In this document: piece after piece, positions 36,373-44,421 of the stretch
Layout of the letters: every line of letters begins with the position of its first letter
How positions within the stretch are numbered: position 1 is the first letter of the stretch
Assembly: GCA_039026955.1 (NCBI GenBank)
Contig: JBCCLH010000020.1
Span: forward strand, 37,135-101,134
Length of the DNA stretch: 64,000 bases
Reading direction: 5' to 3'
DNA from: Kordia sp039026955
GTDB taxonomy: Bacteria > Bacteroidota > Bacteroidia > Flavobacteriales > Flavobacteriaceae
Notes under the pieces: generated by a model
Told to the model about the DNA's origin: nothing
Database searches by the model: none
What the model saw: the letters and a program-made list of their open reading frames with translations, nothing else
Made by a program: the position numbers and the translations under genes

Positions 36373-36534
36373 TTAGTCAAGCACTTCACAGTCAATAGCG
36401 CAGGATTCCCACTCCGTGAGTGCACATTTTGGAGAAGTTCCGCCTCCTAGTGCTTCATTCGCATTTGTGTTTTCGGTAAACTTAGAAATGATTGTTTTTT
36501 GCAGATTGATTTTTTTAAAGTTTCTTTTTTTCAT
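36373..36534 (-). CDS. Short lanthipeptide-type precursor (class A leader)
   Basis: 53 aa, found by direct reading. Leader MKKRNFKKINLQKTIISKF, then NEALGGG, then a 22-residue core with three Cys and Ser/Thr (TSPKCALTEWESCAIDCEVLD). The leader follows the KK..LK-x-NLQK-x-IS pattern of this family. It lacks the regulon box. Its upstream region (36535-36638) is AT-rich and separates it from the TlpA-like gene on the same strand. Confidence 0.72.
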   Translation of the reverse strand: MKKRNFKKINLQKTIISKFTENTNANEALGGGTSPKCALTEWESCAIDCEVLD

Positions 36535-36638
36535 GGTATGTTATTTTTGTTACAATGAAATTACTAAAAAATTTAATATCCCTTTTTATAAAACATAACT
36601 TATTCCTTACCATAATATATTTGATTTCTGTACACTAA

Positions 36639-38054
36639 CTACCAATATTTATAATTTTTTATATCTTGAAGTTTTGATAAAAACTGAGGTTCATTAGGAT
36701 GATAAAATGCTTGATCAATAAGATTTCCATCCTTATCAATTAAAATATATCTAGGAATAGACTCCATTTCAATAAGCTTTACAAAATCATTAGTTTTTGT
36801 CTCGTTAACATCAATCCAAAATGTACTACGTTGGTTTAGATCATTTGTTTTTTGTATCCACTTTTGTATATCTTTCTTTTTGTCAATACTCACACTTATA
36901 ATGCTTATATTTTCAGGTAATTTCATAGTATTCATAAGCTTAACACCTTTGATACATGGAGCACACCAAGTAGCCCAAAAATCAATCAAGTAATAGTTGT
37001 TAGGATATTTGTTTAAGATTTCACTGAAGCTATATGTATCGTTCTCTTTAGTGTAAACACTTAATTTTTTTAATTTGGATATAAACAATTCATTATCAAG
37101 CGGCTCTATTTCTTTTTTAATGTATAATGAATCATTTTTATACATATCAGTGGTTTTTAACCAATTTGTAGCCAAGACATAATCTTTATCACCTTTATAA
37201 TCTTCATATCGCAACAAATTGAATACACCAATTGAAATATTTTCGATATACTTTTCTGGAAAATATTCTTCCGTTAGTTTATTATATTTGAAACGATTTA
37301 TATTCCCTTTTACATAATTTACCAATAATGTGTTAAATAAGACAGATGAAATAGGCGCTTTTAAATTGAGAAGATAACTTTCAATGCTAGCCTCTAATGG
37401 CTGAATAGCTGATAATTTGGAATAATAAAATAAATCATTAACTTCTGAAAGGGTTGCATTGTTTGCATATTTTTGCTTTAATGCATTATATGTAGCGTCT
37501 ATTTTTTGTTTAATTTCTAGGGTAGTATTTTCTTTTTTTACAACTGCTTTAGCATAGGCATCATAGAAATTTGTTAGATCTATAATTTTTGAATTGTTTT
37601 GTTTTTGAATGGTACGGTCTTTATAAAATACATTGACAACTGGATTCTCTTTACTCACTAAAAAACCTCTTTTCTTTAATACATATTTTCCATCTAGTTT
37701 TTCAAAATTGCCAAAATACAATATTTGCTTGTCATGTGGACTGTATACTGCCCTTTGAATTGTATCCTTTTTATCAAACGAATTTTTAAAGCCTTCATAA
37801 TACGCGAAATGATACTTGTCAGTCACATTAAAGCCTGCGTTTGCCTTAGTATGAAATATAAAATTAATCTTGATAGAATCATTTTTTTGTAATGAAGAAG
37901 TTTCTTTATTTTTTTTTAGATCAGTTTTTTTTGCTTCTGAAACACATGAAGTGATTGGTAGTGCGAAAAGAAATTTAATACATAAAAGCAAGTGTAAAAA
38001 CTTGCTTTTATTTTGTGATGTTTTTTTAGTAGTATTATTGTCCAAATCCATCAT
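36639..38054 (-). CDS. TlpA-like thiol-disulfide lipoprotein overlapping a precursor gene
   Basis: 471 aa from ATG 38054 (a GTG at 38060 and another ATG at 38051 are alternatives). The signal peptide ends with ITSC, a plausible lipobox. Residues 50-320 are a helical domain of unknown type. The last 130 residues are a thioredoxin fold with the CxxC motif in DFWATWCAPCIKGVKLMN and a cis-Pro region ESIPRYILID. TlpA/ResA-type proteins transfer electrons to periplasmic disulfides. Its start lies inside the 3' end of the 86-aa Cys-containing precursor gene, so the two are translationally coupled. Thiol handling of that peptide during export is a reasonable inference. Confidence 0.85.
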   Translation of the reverse strand: MMDLDNNTTKKTSQNKSKFLHLLLCIKFLFALPITSCVSEAKKTDLKKNKETSSLQKNDSIKINFIFHTKANAGFNVTDKYHFAYYEGFKNSFDKKDTIQRAVYSPHDKQILYFGNFEKLDGKYVLKKRGFLVSKENPVVNVFYKDRTIQKQNNSKIIDLTNFYDAYAKAVVKKENTTLEIKQKIDATYNALKQKYANNATLSEVNDLFYYSKLSAIQPLEASIESYLLNLKAPISSVLFNTLLVNYVKGNINRFKYNKLTEEYFPEKYIENISIGVFNLLRYEDYKGDKDYVLATNWLKTTDMYKNDSLYIKKEIEPLDNELFISKLKKLSVYTKENDTYSFSEILNKYPNNYYLIDFWATWCAPCIKGVKLMNTMKLPENISIISVSIDKKKDIQKWIQKTNDLNQRSTFWIDVNETKTNDFVKLIEMESIPRYILIDKDGNLIDQAFYHPNEPQFLSKLQDIKNYKYW

Positions 38055-38295
38055 ATTCACAATCGTAAAAACATCTGTCTACAGTATCATCAATATCAAT
38101 AACACCATTGCAAACTTCCCTAGCTTCACTAGACCCCGACATGCCATCTGAAAATCCTGGTAATTCATGTGTTGTTGTTCCACCAGGTCCTATAAGTGTA
38201 AAACGGCAGCTTTGTGAAAGCCCTCCTTTTACATTACGTTGTTCTTGTTTGTTTAGCACTGTAATTCCTTTTAATTCTAAAATTTTGGTTAACAT
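38035..38295 (-). CDS. Double-glycine leader peptide (class B) coupled to the TlpA-like gene
   Basis: 86 aa. Leader MLTKILELKGITVLNKQEQ, then RNVKGG. The core of about 61 residues has four Cys, two of them close together (RCFYDCEYDGFGQ), one after SQSC and one in REVCNG. It has the ML...LK..L-K-EQ-x-V-x-GG type of leader also seen at 53034, 54176 and 54527. The stop codon lies inside the start of the TlpA-like lipoprotein gene (overlap of about 20 bases). The 130 bases upstream are extremely AT-rich, with no regulon box. Confidence 0.8.
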   Translation of the reverse strand: MLTKILELKGITVLNKQEQRNVKGGLSQSCRFTLIGPGGTTTHELPGFSDGMSGSSEAREVCNGVIDIDDTVDRCFYDCEYDGFGQ

Positions 38296-38429
38296 AATCT
38301 AATAATTTAAATTAAACAATTTATTAATAATATATTTACTCTAAATATAGATTAAATTTTCAATGTAATTAAGATTTTTCTTATTATTTATTAATATTAA
38401 TACTACTTTTTTACTCTAAACATTGAATT

Positions 38430-38645
38430 AACGTGAGTTCGATATAACTATTCCGTTAAATGCATAATAGTCAATAATTTATAGAAATTGTCAAATCGAG
38501 CGCAGTCGAGATTCAATTGAAATTTTAACTTTTATAGTGTTCTCATGAGCTTCGCTCGGTATCTACGATAATGCTCGAACTGACAAATACTTGTTTTTCA
38601 ATTAATTACGAGTAATTTGGTGAATTCTTATGTCGAACTCACGTG
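38430..38645. mobile_element. MITE-like element, family 1 copy 2
   Basis: Ends AACGTGAGTTCGATATAACT and TGTCGAACTCACGT are inverted repeats. The middle shares TGTCAAATCGAGCGCAGTCG and CTTTTATAGTGTTCTC with 13456-13650. A short stretch (GAGCTTCGCTCGGTATCTAC) interrupts the internal stem relative to copy 1. Together with the AT-rich leader of the precursor it fills 38296-38662. Confidence 0.7.
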
Positions 38646-38662
38646 AATTAAGATAAGAAACC

Positions 38663-38689
38663 AAAAAAAAGCACGCCAAAAAGCGTGCC
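38663..38689 (-). terminator. Terminator after the 161-aa protein
   Basis: Minus strand GGCACGC TTTTTG GCGTGC followed by eight T. Confidence 0.9.
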
Positions 38690-38709
38690 TTATAAATTAT
38701 ATTTATTTT

Positions 38710-39195
38710 TTAATTCAAAAACCGTCCATGCCAGCTTTCTTTAGCAGGAACTTCCCAATTTTCTAGAAATTCTGCTTTGGTGGCTACAAGGTTGTTGAAT
38801 ACAATTGTGTTTCCAGTAACAGCTCTGTCTTTTGCCATTTTTCGGAACGCTTTTAAGTCTTTATAAGCCACATATTCACCTTGTTTGTAGGAGACATTCA
38901 TTTTGTCCATCAAATCGACATTATAGTCTTTTTCGAGTTGTTGAATAAAGTGTACTGACGCATCAATAGAGCAACCTGTTGCCATTTGTTTGTCTTGGTC
39001 TACCGCCAGAATGATGAAACGTTTGTATTTTATGTCGAAAGCCGCTTCTAAATCGCTTCCGTGTGCTGTCCACTGTGTGATAAAGTTGGAGAGTTTCGTT
39101 TTGATTTCTTCCAGTTCTACTTCACTAAAAGATCGGTTTGCTTGGTATATCCAAACGCGCGCGCCATCTGAAATGTGATCAAATTCTACAAGCAT
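38710..39195 (-). CDS. Conserved 161-aa protein of unknown function
   Basis: Starts MLVEFDHISDGARVWIYQANRSF. Orthologues in flavobacteria are often labelled 'ABC transporter ATPase', but there is no Walker A or B motif and the length is far too small for one. The sequence is a mixed alpha/beta cytosolic protein with a conserved W.VPA-x-SWHGRF C-terminus. It is last in a row of minus-strand genes (42981 down to 38710) and is followed by a strong terminator. Confidence 0.8.
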   Translation of the reverse strand: MLVEFDHISDGARVWIYQANRSFSEVELEEIKTKLSNFITQWTAHGSDLEAAFDIKYKRFIILAVDQDKQMATGCSIDASVHFIQQLEKDYNVDLMDKMNVSYKQGEYVAYKDLKAFRKMAKDRAVTGNTIVFNNLVATKAEFLENWEVPAKESWHGRFLN

Positions 39196-39200
39196 GTTTT

Positions 39201-39857
39201 TTAGTTTATTACTTCTATTTTTCGCAATACTTTAAACGTACGATAGTCTTCTAACTTCGGATCGTACATTTCTTTGTTTTCAAAAGATATTTCCACTTGT
39301 TTTCGCTTCAAGTTTCTCATATCATTTAATAATTCCTGTCCGTCAAAATATTCCATCCAAAGGAATTTGTAGGTTCTTTTATTGCTATCTCTGAAACTTA
39401 CCACATTGAATTGATCTCTTGTGAGTTTAGTCACTTCTCCTGAAACTAAGGTAACTGCTGATGCTGATGCTGATGCTCTTTTGGATGGTCGATATGTATC
39501 TACTTCTTCTTCAATCATATCTTTGGCAAACGTCATAAAAGTATCTGGACATAGCGAAATCATTTTCATCCCGATTTCCTGGCCAAATAATTCCATTGAC
39601 CTAGGATCATCAAAGGTAATATTCATGTATTTGTCAATGCGATCTTTAAATTTTCCATATGATTTTATCAGACATAAACCGAGTTGAACTTCGATGTCTT
39701 TTTGTGAAATTCCCTGCTTTACTTTCCCAGAGATACAGTTACATACATCATTCGTTACATCTTCTAATACCGCGTCTTTAGAGTCTTTGCCTTTTTGTGC
39801 GTTGACTGTGCTTACCGTAAAACACAGTAGTATAAATAGAATACTAATTTTTTTCAT
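39201..39857 (-). CDS. Secreted protein of unknown function
   Basis: 218 aa from ATG 39857 (MKKISILFILLCFTVSTVNAQ), which gives a clean signal peptide; the start at 39881 would bury it. Residues 25-110 contain five Cys (DVCNCISGK, LGLCLIK, SLCPDTF), as in other Bacteroidota secreted helical domains. A Ser/Ala repeat (ASASASA), encoded by a GCATCA microsatellite, follows. Then comes a beta-rich part with SGEVTKLTRDQFNVVSF and ending in RKIEVIN. Starts one base after the stop of the Fe-S gene and ends 5 bases before the next gene, so it is in their operon. Confidence 0.75.
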   Translation of the reverse strand: MKKISILFILLCFTVSTVNAQKGKDSKDAVLEDVTNDVCNCISGKVKQGISQKDIEVQLGLCLIKSYGKFKDRIDKYMNITFDDPRSMELFGQEIGMKMISLCPDTFMTFAKDMIEEEVDTYRPSKRASASASAVTLVSGEVTKLTRDQFNVVSFRDSNKRTYKFLWMEYFDGQELLNDMRNLKRKQVEISFENKEMYDPKLEDYRTFKVLRKIEVIN

Positions 39858-39858
39858 G

Positions 39859-40638
39859 TTATGAATCTTGTGCATTTGCAATTAATTCTGCAATATCTTG
39901 AACGATGATGCTATCTTCTTTTTCTTTGTTTTTAATTCCGTCCGTCATCATGGTATTGCAATATGGACAACCTGTAGCAATGATATCAGGTTTTGTTTGT
40001 AAAGCATCTTCTGTACGTAAAATATTAATGTCTTGATTGCCTTTTTCTGGTTCTTTAAACATTTGTGCGCCTCCTGCTCCACAACACAGTGCCGTAGCTT
40101 TGTGACGCTTCATTTCTACTAAATTTGCATTGAGGACACCTAATACATCACGAGGCGCATCGTATTCTTTGTTCGCTCTTCCTAAATAACAAGGATCGTG
40201 GAAGGTGATGCGCTTTCCTTTGTAGGTATCGCCCACATCTTTTAAACGTCCACTATTCATCAATTCTTTGATAAATTGTGTATGATGTACCACATCGTAA
40301 TTTCCGCCTAACGAAGGATATTCATTTTTTAAGCAATTGTACGAGTGTGGATCACAGGTAACAATTCGTTTTATTTCATAGGCATTGAGCACTTCAATAT
40401 TCATCATTGCTTGCATTTGAAATAAAAATTCATTTCCCGCACGCTTTGCAATATCACCTGTAGAACTTTCTTCTGGACCTAATACGGCGAAGTCTACATT
40501 GGCTTTGTTTAGAATTTTCACAAACGCTTTGGTGATTTTTTTCGCTCTATCATCATAACTTCCAGCAGAACCTACCCAAAATAATATTTCTGGTTGTCTT
40601 CCCTCTGCCATCAGTTGTTCCATAGTTGGTACTTTCAT
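39859..40638 (-). CDS. CCG-domain (Fe-S) oxidoreductase subunit
   Basis: 259 aa, HdrB/GlpC/LutA-type subunit. Two Cys-rich CCG-type motifs: CDPHSYNCLKNEYP and CCGAGGAQMF with TGCPYCNTMM. It binds a noncubane Fe-S cluster in related enzymes and passes electrons to a partner encoded by the gene just upstream (28 bases). It is widespread in flavobacteria; the electron acceptor is not known. It lies next to the secreted-protein gene with a one-base gap. Confidence 0.88.
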   Translation of the reverse strand: MKVPTMEQLMAEGRQPEILFWVGSAGSYDDRAKKITKAFVKILNKANVDFAVLGPEESSTGDIAKRAGNEFLFQMQAMMNIEVLNAYEIKRIVTCDPHSYNCLKNEYPSLGGNYDVVHHTQFIKELMNSGRLKDVGDTYKGKRITFHDPCYLGRANKEYDAPRDVLGVLNANLVEMKRHKATALCCGAGGAQMFKEPEKGNQDINILRTEDALQTKPDIIATGCPYCNTMMTDGIKNKEKEDSIIVQDIAELIANAQDS

Positions 40639-40666
40639 CTCTTTCGTTTTTTGTAGGTTTTGTTGA

Positions 40667-41989
40667 TTAGTCTTCGTTTGCCCAATTCAGGCGATCCATT
40701 TGATTGTATGGCCAAGGCGCTCCATTGTTTTCAATATTGCTCATCATATTGTTCAATTCCATTGGCGCAGCACTTTGTTCCATGACCAAGTAGCGACGCA
40801 TTTCTATGATGATTGATAACGGATCAATGTTTACGGGACATGCTTCTACACAGGCATTACAAGAAGTACACGCCCACAATTCTTCCGTGGTAATATAATC
40901 GTTTAAGAGCGATTTGCCATCGTCTACAAATTTTCCACCATTGGCATCTATGTTTTTTCCAACTTCTTCAAGACGATCTCTGGTGTCCATCATGATTTTA
41001 CGTGGCGATAATTTTTTTCCTGTCAAATTCGCCGGACATTCACTTGTACAACGTCCACATTCTGTACACGTATATGAGTTCATTAGTTGTACCCAATTCA
41101 AATCCATCACATCAGAAGCGCCAAATTTTACCATTTCTTCTTCCTCCGCTTCGCCTTCTGCAGGTGCTGCAAACGGATCTGCATTTGGGTCCATCATCAA
41201 CTTCACCTCTTTGGTTACATTCGGATCATTGGAAAATTGCCCTTTTGGATTTAAGTTGGCATACCACGTATTTGGGAATGCTAAGAGAATATGCAAATGT
41301 TTTGAATAGTATAAATAGTTTAGAAAGATTAAAATTCCTGCAATGTGTAGCCACCACGTCGTGCGCTCCACAATATGCGCCATTGCTACATTTTCAGGTC
41401 CTTCAAAGATTGGGTATAAATATTGACTCACTACATTTCCAACGCCAGCTTCCTGAAAAGTTACATCAGAAGCATTCATGAATAAAAACAACGACATCAA
41501 TACTACTTCAAAATAGAGAATGATATTTCCATCGCTTTTTGGCCAACCTTTCATTTCGGCACTTAAAAAACGCTTCAACTTGATTACATTTCTTCGTATC
41601 CAAAAAACAATTACAGTCACTAATACAGCCACAGCTAATACTTCAAAGCTTCCGATAAGGAAACCGTATACAGATTCGCCAATGATTCCTTGAAAGATTC
41701 TGTGCGTTCCAAAAAGTCCGTCAATAATGATTTCTAGTACTTCAATATTGATAATGACAAATCCAAGATATACGATAATGTGTAAAAATCCTGCGATTGG
41801 TCGACGTACCATTTTTGATTGTCCCAAAGCGATCATCGTCATGTTTTTCCAGCGTTCCGATTTGTTATCAGAACGCTCAACTTCTCTTCCAAGTTTGATG
41901 TTTCTGATAAGTTTTCGAACATTATTCGTAAAATAGCCTACGCCAGCAAATAAAAGGATGGCAAATAGAATATTAGGGATGTACTCCAT
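40667..41989 (-). CDS. Membrane (Fe-S) oxidoreductase subunit with two 4Fe-4S clusters
   Basis: 440 aa. The N-terminal 240 residues have about five to six transmembrane helices, related to the NarI-like/HdrE heme-binding type. They are followed by two ferredoxin motifs, CTECGRCTSECP (about residue 300) and CTSCNACVEACP (about residue 370). It would shuttle electrons between the membrane quinone pool and the CCG-domain protein encoded downstream. It sits in the same operon with MCE and the CCG-domain subunit. Confidence 0.87.
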   Translation of the reverse strand: MEYIPNILFAILLFAGVGYFTNNVRKLIRNIKLGREVERSDNKSERWKNMTMIALGQSKMVRRPIAGFLHIIVYLGFVIINIEVLEIIIDGLFGTHRIFQGIIGESVYGFLIGSFEVLAVAVLVTVIVFWIRRNVIKLKRFLSAEMKGWPKSDGNIILYFEVVLMSLFLFMNASDVTFQEAGVGNVVSQYLYPIFEGPENVAMAHIVERTTWWLHIAGILIFLNYLYYSKHLHILLAFPNTWYANLNPKGQFSNDPNVTKEVKLMMDPNADPFAAPAEGEAEEEEMVKFGASDVMDLNWVQLMNSYTCTECGRCTSECPANLTGKKLSPRKIMMDTRDRLEEVGKNIDANGGKFVDDGKSLLNDYITTEELWACTSCNACVEACPVNIDPLSIIIEMRRYLVMEQSAAPMELNNMMSNIENNGAPWPYNQMDRLNWANED

Positions 41990-42021
41990 AAATTGTAAAT
42001 CTTTTGATAGTTAGGTTTTGC

Positions 42022-42981
42022 TTAGTTTTTCTCTTCTTCTTTTTCCTCTTTAGGTGGCGTGTATGGTTTTGGTTTTTTGCCAAATAAAGAGAAATGCACA
42101 TATCGTTTCGGATTGTTCTTCATGTCCGCTAGCAATTGTTCCATCTCTGAAGTCATGCCTGTAAGATTGTCGTAGAGCGCTTCGTCTCTCAACAATTTCC
42201 CTACAGAACCTTCTCCGTTTTCAATACCTTTCATGATGTTATCTAAACCTGTAATGGTAGATTCTAACTGTTTGACGGTCTTGTTGAATTCAATCGTAGC
42301 CAACGAATCGGATACTTTGGAGAAGTTTGCCGTCATCGTGTTGACATTGGTCATGACACTGTCTAACTTCCCTTGGTTGTCTTCCAAAATAGCATTAAAG
42401 GTTCCCGAAGCTTTTTTAAAGTTAGCCATTGTGGTGTTTAATTCTTTAATGCTACTTTTTATGTTTTCGCGCGATTCTTTGTTGAGAACATCGTTTAGGG
42501 AAGTTAACAACGAATCTGCATTGACGATCATTCCCTCGAGTTTGGCTTGCAACGGTACTAATTGATTTTTGAAATCATCAATCATTCCCAATTTGACTTC
42601 TGTTTTTAGCGTATCGCCAGAAACTGCTATTGGTCCACCATCTTGCTTTAGCATGATTGCCAAGGTTTTTCCACCAATAAAGCCATTTTCTTGTAATTGT
42701 ATCGTACTGTTTTTTGAGAATTGGAAATTGTGATCTATAGACATCGTCACGATCGATTTTCCTGAAGGTTGTAGCTGAATATCTTGTACTTTTCCAACTT
42801 GATATCCGTTGATTAACACTTTAGTAGCTGGCACTAAACCTCCTACATCATTGTACTCTGCATAAAATGTTCTACCACCTGAAAAAACAGACTTTGACAT
42901 TAAGTAACTAATTCCTACGTATAACAGCGCTAGCGCGGTAATTGCTAGTAAAGCTGTTTTAATTTCTTTAGATATTTTCAA
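42022..42981 (-). CDS. MCE/MlaD-family lipid transport protein
   Basis: 319 aa with one N-terminal transmembrane helix (KTALLAITALALLYVGISYL) and an MlaD domain with FSGGRTFYAEYNDVGGLVPA and VLINGYQVGKVQDIQL. A long helical coiled coil (residues about 150-260) follows and a Pro/Glu/Lys-rich tail. MCE proteins form hexameric rings that carry phospholipids between inner and outer membrane. It lies in the order amidase, MCE, Fe-S genes, an arrangement I associate with many flavobacteria. Confidence 0.9.
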   Translation of the reverse strand: MKISKEIKTALLAITALALLYVGISYLMSKSVFSGGRTFYAEYNDVGGLVPATKVLINGYQVGKVQDIQLQPSGKSIVTMSIDHNFQFSKNSTIQLQENGFIGGKTLAIMLKQDGGPIAVSGDTLKTEVKLGMIDDFKNQLVPLQAKLEGMIVNADSLLTSLNDVLNKESRENIKSSIKELNTTMANFKKASGTFNAILEDNQGKLDSVMTNVNTMTANFSKVSDSLATIEFNKTVKQLESTITGLDNIMKGIENGEGSVGKLLRDEALYDNLTGMTSEMEQLLADMKNNPKRYVHFSLFGKKPKPYTPPKEEKEEEKN

Positions 42982-43045
42982 TTTCCGGATATTATGTGAA
43001 CTTCACAAAATTAGCTATTTTTTTGCTAAGAATACGTCTAATTTA

Positions 43046-44185
43046 TCATTCATTCAATACTTCTCCCAAAGGAACCTTTTTTCCGTTTTTGAAAGCCACT
43101 ACATAACAGTCTTTATATCCTTTCTTTTTTGCCTTTTCTTTTAGGCGTTTTATTTCCTCATAATCAGCGGTTTTTCCGTAAAAGTAACGAAAAATGCCTC
43201 CCGATTTTTCTCTAGAAATTTGATCGAGTCCTTTGAAATTATAAGGTTTTGTGGAGATTTTTTTAGAACTCGCAGATAATTGTACTTTAAACGTAACACC
43301 ATCAATCACGCGTGAAGCTTTGGTTTCTGTAGGAACTTCTATGTTGGAATCATCTACCGAGACTTCCTCATCGTCAATAAAATTGGTGTCCGAATGCAAT
43401 TCAATGTATTTTTTGACAGCTTTGTATAGAGACTGCGTCATGATTTTTTTACCCTTTTTAGAGTTTAAAAAATCTTCTTCTTTTTTGTGAGTTAAGAAGC
43501 CTAATTCGACCAAGACACTTGGCATATATGTTTTAGACAATACCCAAAAACCTGCTTGTTTTACACCTCTGTCTTTGCGTTTTGCCGTCACTTTAAATTC
43601 TTTTTGAATGTATGACGCAATTTCAATACTTTGATCTAAGTATTCTTCTTGCAACAAAATCAAACTGATCAATGATTCTGGAGAATTCGGGTCAAATCCT
43701 TCGTACACTTCTTCGTAATTGTCTTCCAAAAAGATTACTGAGTTTTCACGTTTGGCAACCTCCAAATTCGCTTTGTTTTTACTCAAACCTAGTACAAAAG
43801 TCTCCGCGCCATACGCCGTTCCTTTTCCTTTTTGCGCATTACAGTGAATGGAAATAAACAAATCAGCTTTCTTCTTGTTGGTCATTATCGCACGTTGACT
43901 CAACGTTGGGTACGTATCTTTCGTACGCGTGTACAATACTTTTACATTTGGTAGTTTGTCCAACATCTTTCCTAAGGCTAAGGATACATCTAAGGCAATA
44001 TCTTTCTCAGCAGTTTTGTAGCGCCTTGTTCCGGGAGTTCCTGAATCGCGTCCGCCGTGACCAGGATCGATCATGACTACAAATTCTTTTCGTACGTTCG
44101 ACGTCTCACCTTCTTTCATTTCATTTGCGACAACCAAACAAGTGGATACCAAAAAAAGAATTAAAATTGAAAAATATTTATACAT
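43046..44185 (-). CDS. N-acetylmuramoyl-L-alanine amidase
   Basis: 379 aa with a signal peptide (MYKYFSILILFLVSTCLVVA). Amidase_3 zinc ligands are visible: H in VMIDPGHGGRDSGTPG, E in TAEKDIALDVSLAL, H in FISIHCNAQ, and the catalytic E in VLVELGFLTHKKEE. The C-terminal part (residues about 290-379) looks like a SPOR-like peptidoglycan-binding domain (FKVQLSASSKKISTKPYNF..KKGYKDCYVVAFKNGK). It cleaves peptide stems from glycan strands at division or in cell-wall turnover. Divergent from lptD. Confidence 0.92.
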   Translation of the reverse strand: MYKYFSILILFLVSTCLVVANEMKEGETSNVRKEFVVMIDPGHGGRDSGTPGTRRYKTAEKDIALDVSLALGKMLDKLPNVKVLYTRTKDTYPTLSQRAIMTNKKKADLFISIHCNAQKGKGTAYGAETFVLGLSKNKANLEVAKRENSVIFLEDNYEEVYEGFDPNSPESLISLILLQEEYLDQSIEIASYIQKEFKVTAKRKDRGVKQAGFWVLSKTYMPSVLVELGFLTHKKEEDFLNSKKGKKIMTQSLYKAVKKYIELHSDTNFIDDEEVSVDDSNIEVPTETKASRVIDGVTFKVQLSASSKKISTKPYNFKGLDQISREKSGGIFRYFYGKTADYEEIKRLKEKAKKKGYKDCYVVAFKNGKKVPLGEVLNE

Positions 44186-44421
44186 AAAGCTGATTTCTAT
44201 TCGTTTCCTAAGTAATAATGTATTTTGTGCTTTCCTTATTGTGTTAATTATGATTAAAATATCATAAATGTATGATAAAAATACACGACTAGGTTTGGCA
44301 CTTCAAATATTGAGCCATACTTTTACGGCTTTCGTATGATAGACGAAAATATAAAAGTTAGTTGATTATTCATAAAAGAAAGCTTTCTTTTGTGTATTAT
44401 AAAGATTATTGGATTAGACCA

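Noticed and set aside
38710..39195. ABC transporter ATPase annotation
   Set aside because: No Walker A, Walker B or signature motif and only 161 residues; the label seems a propagated misannotation.
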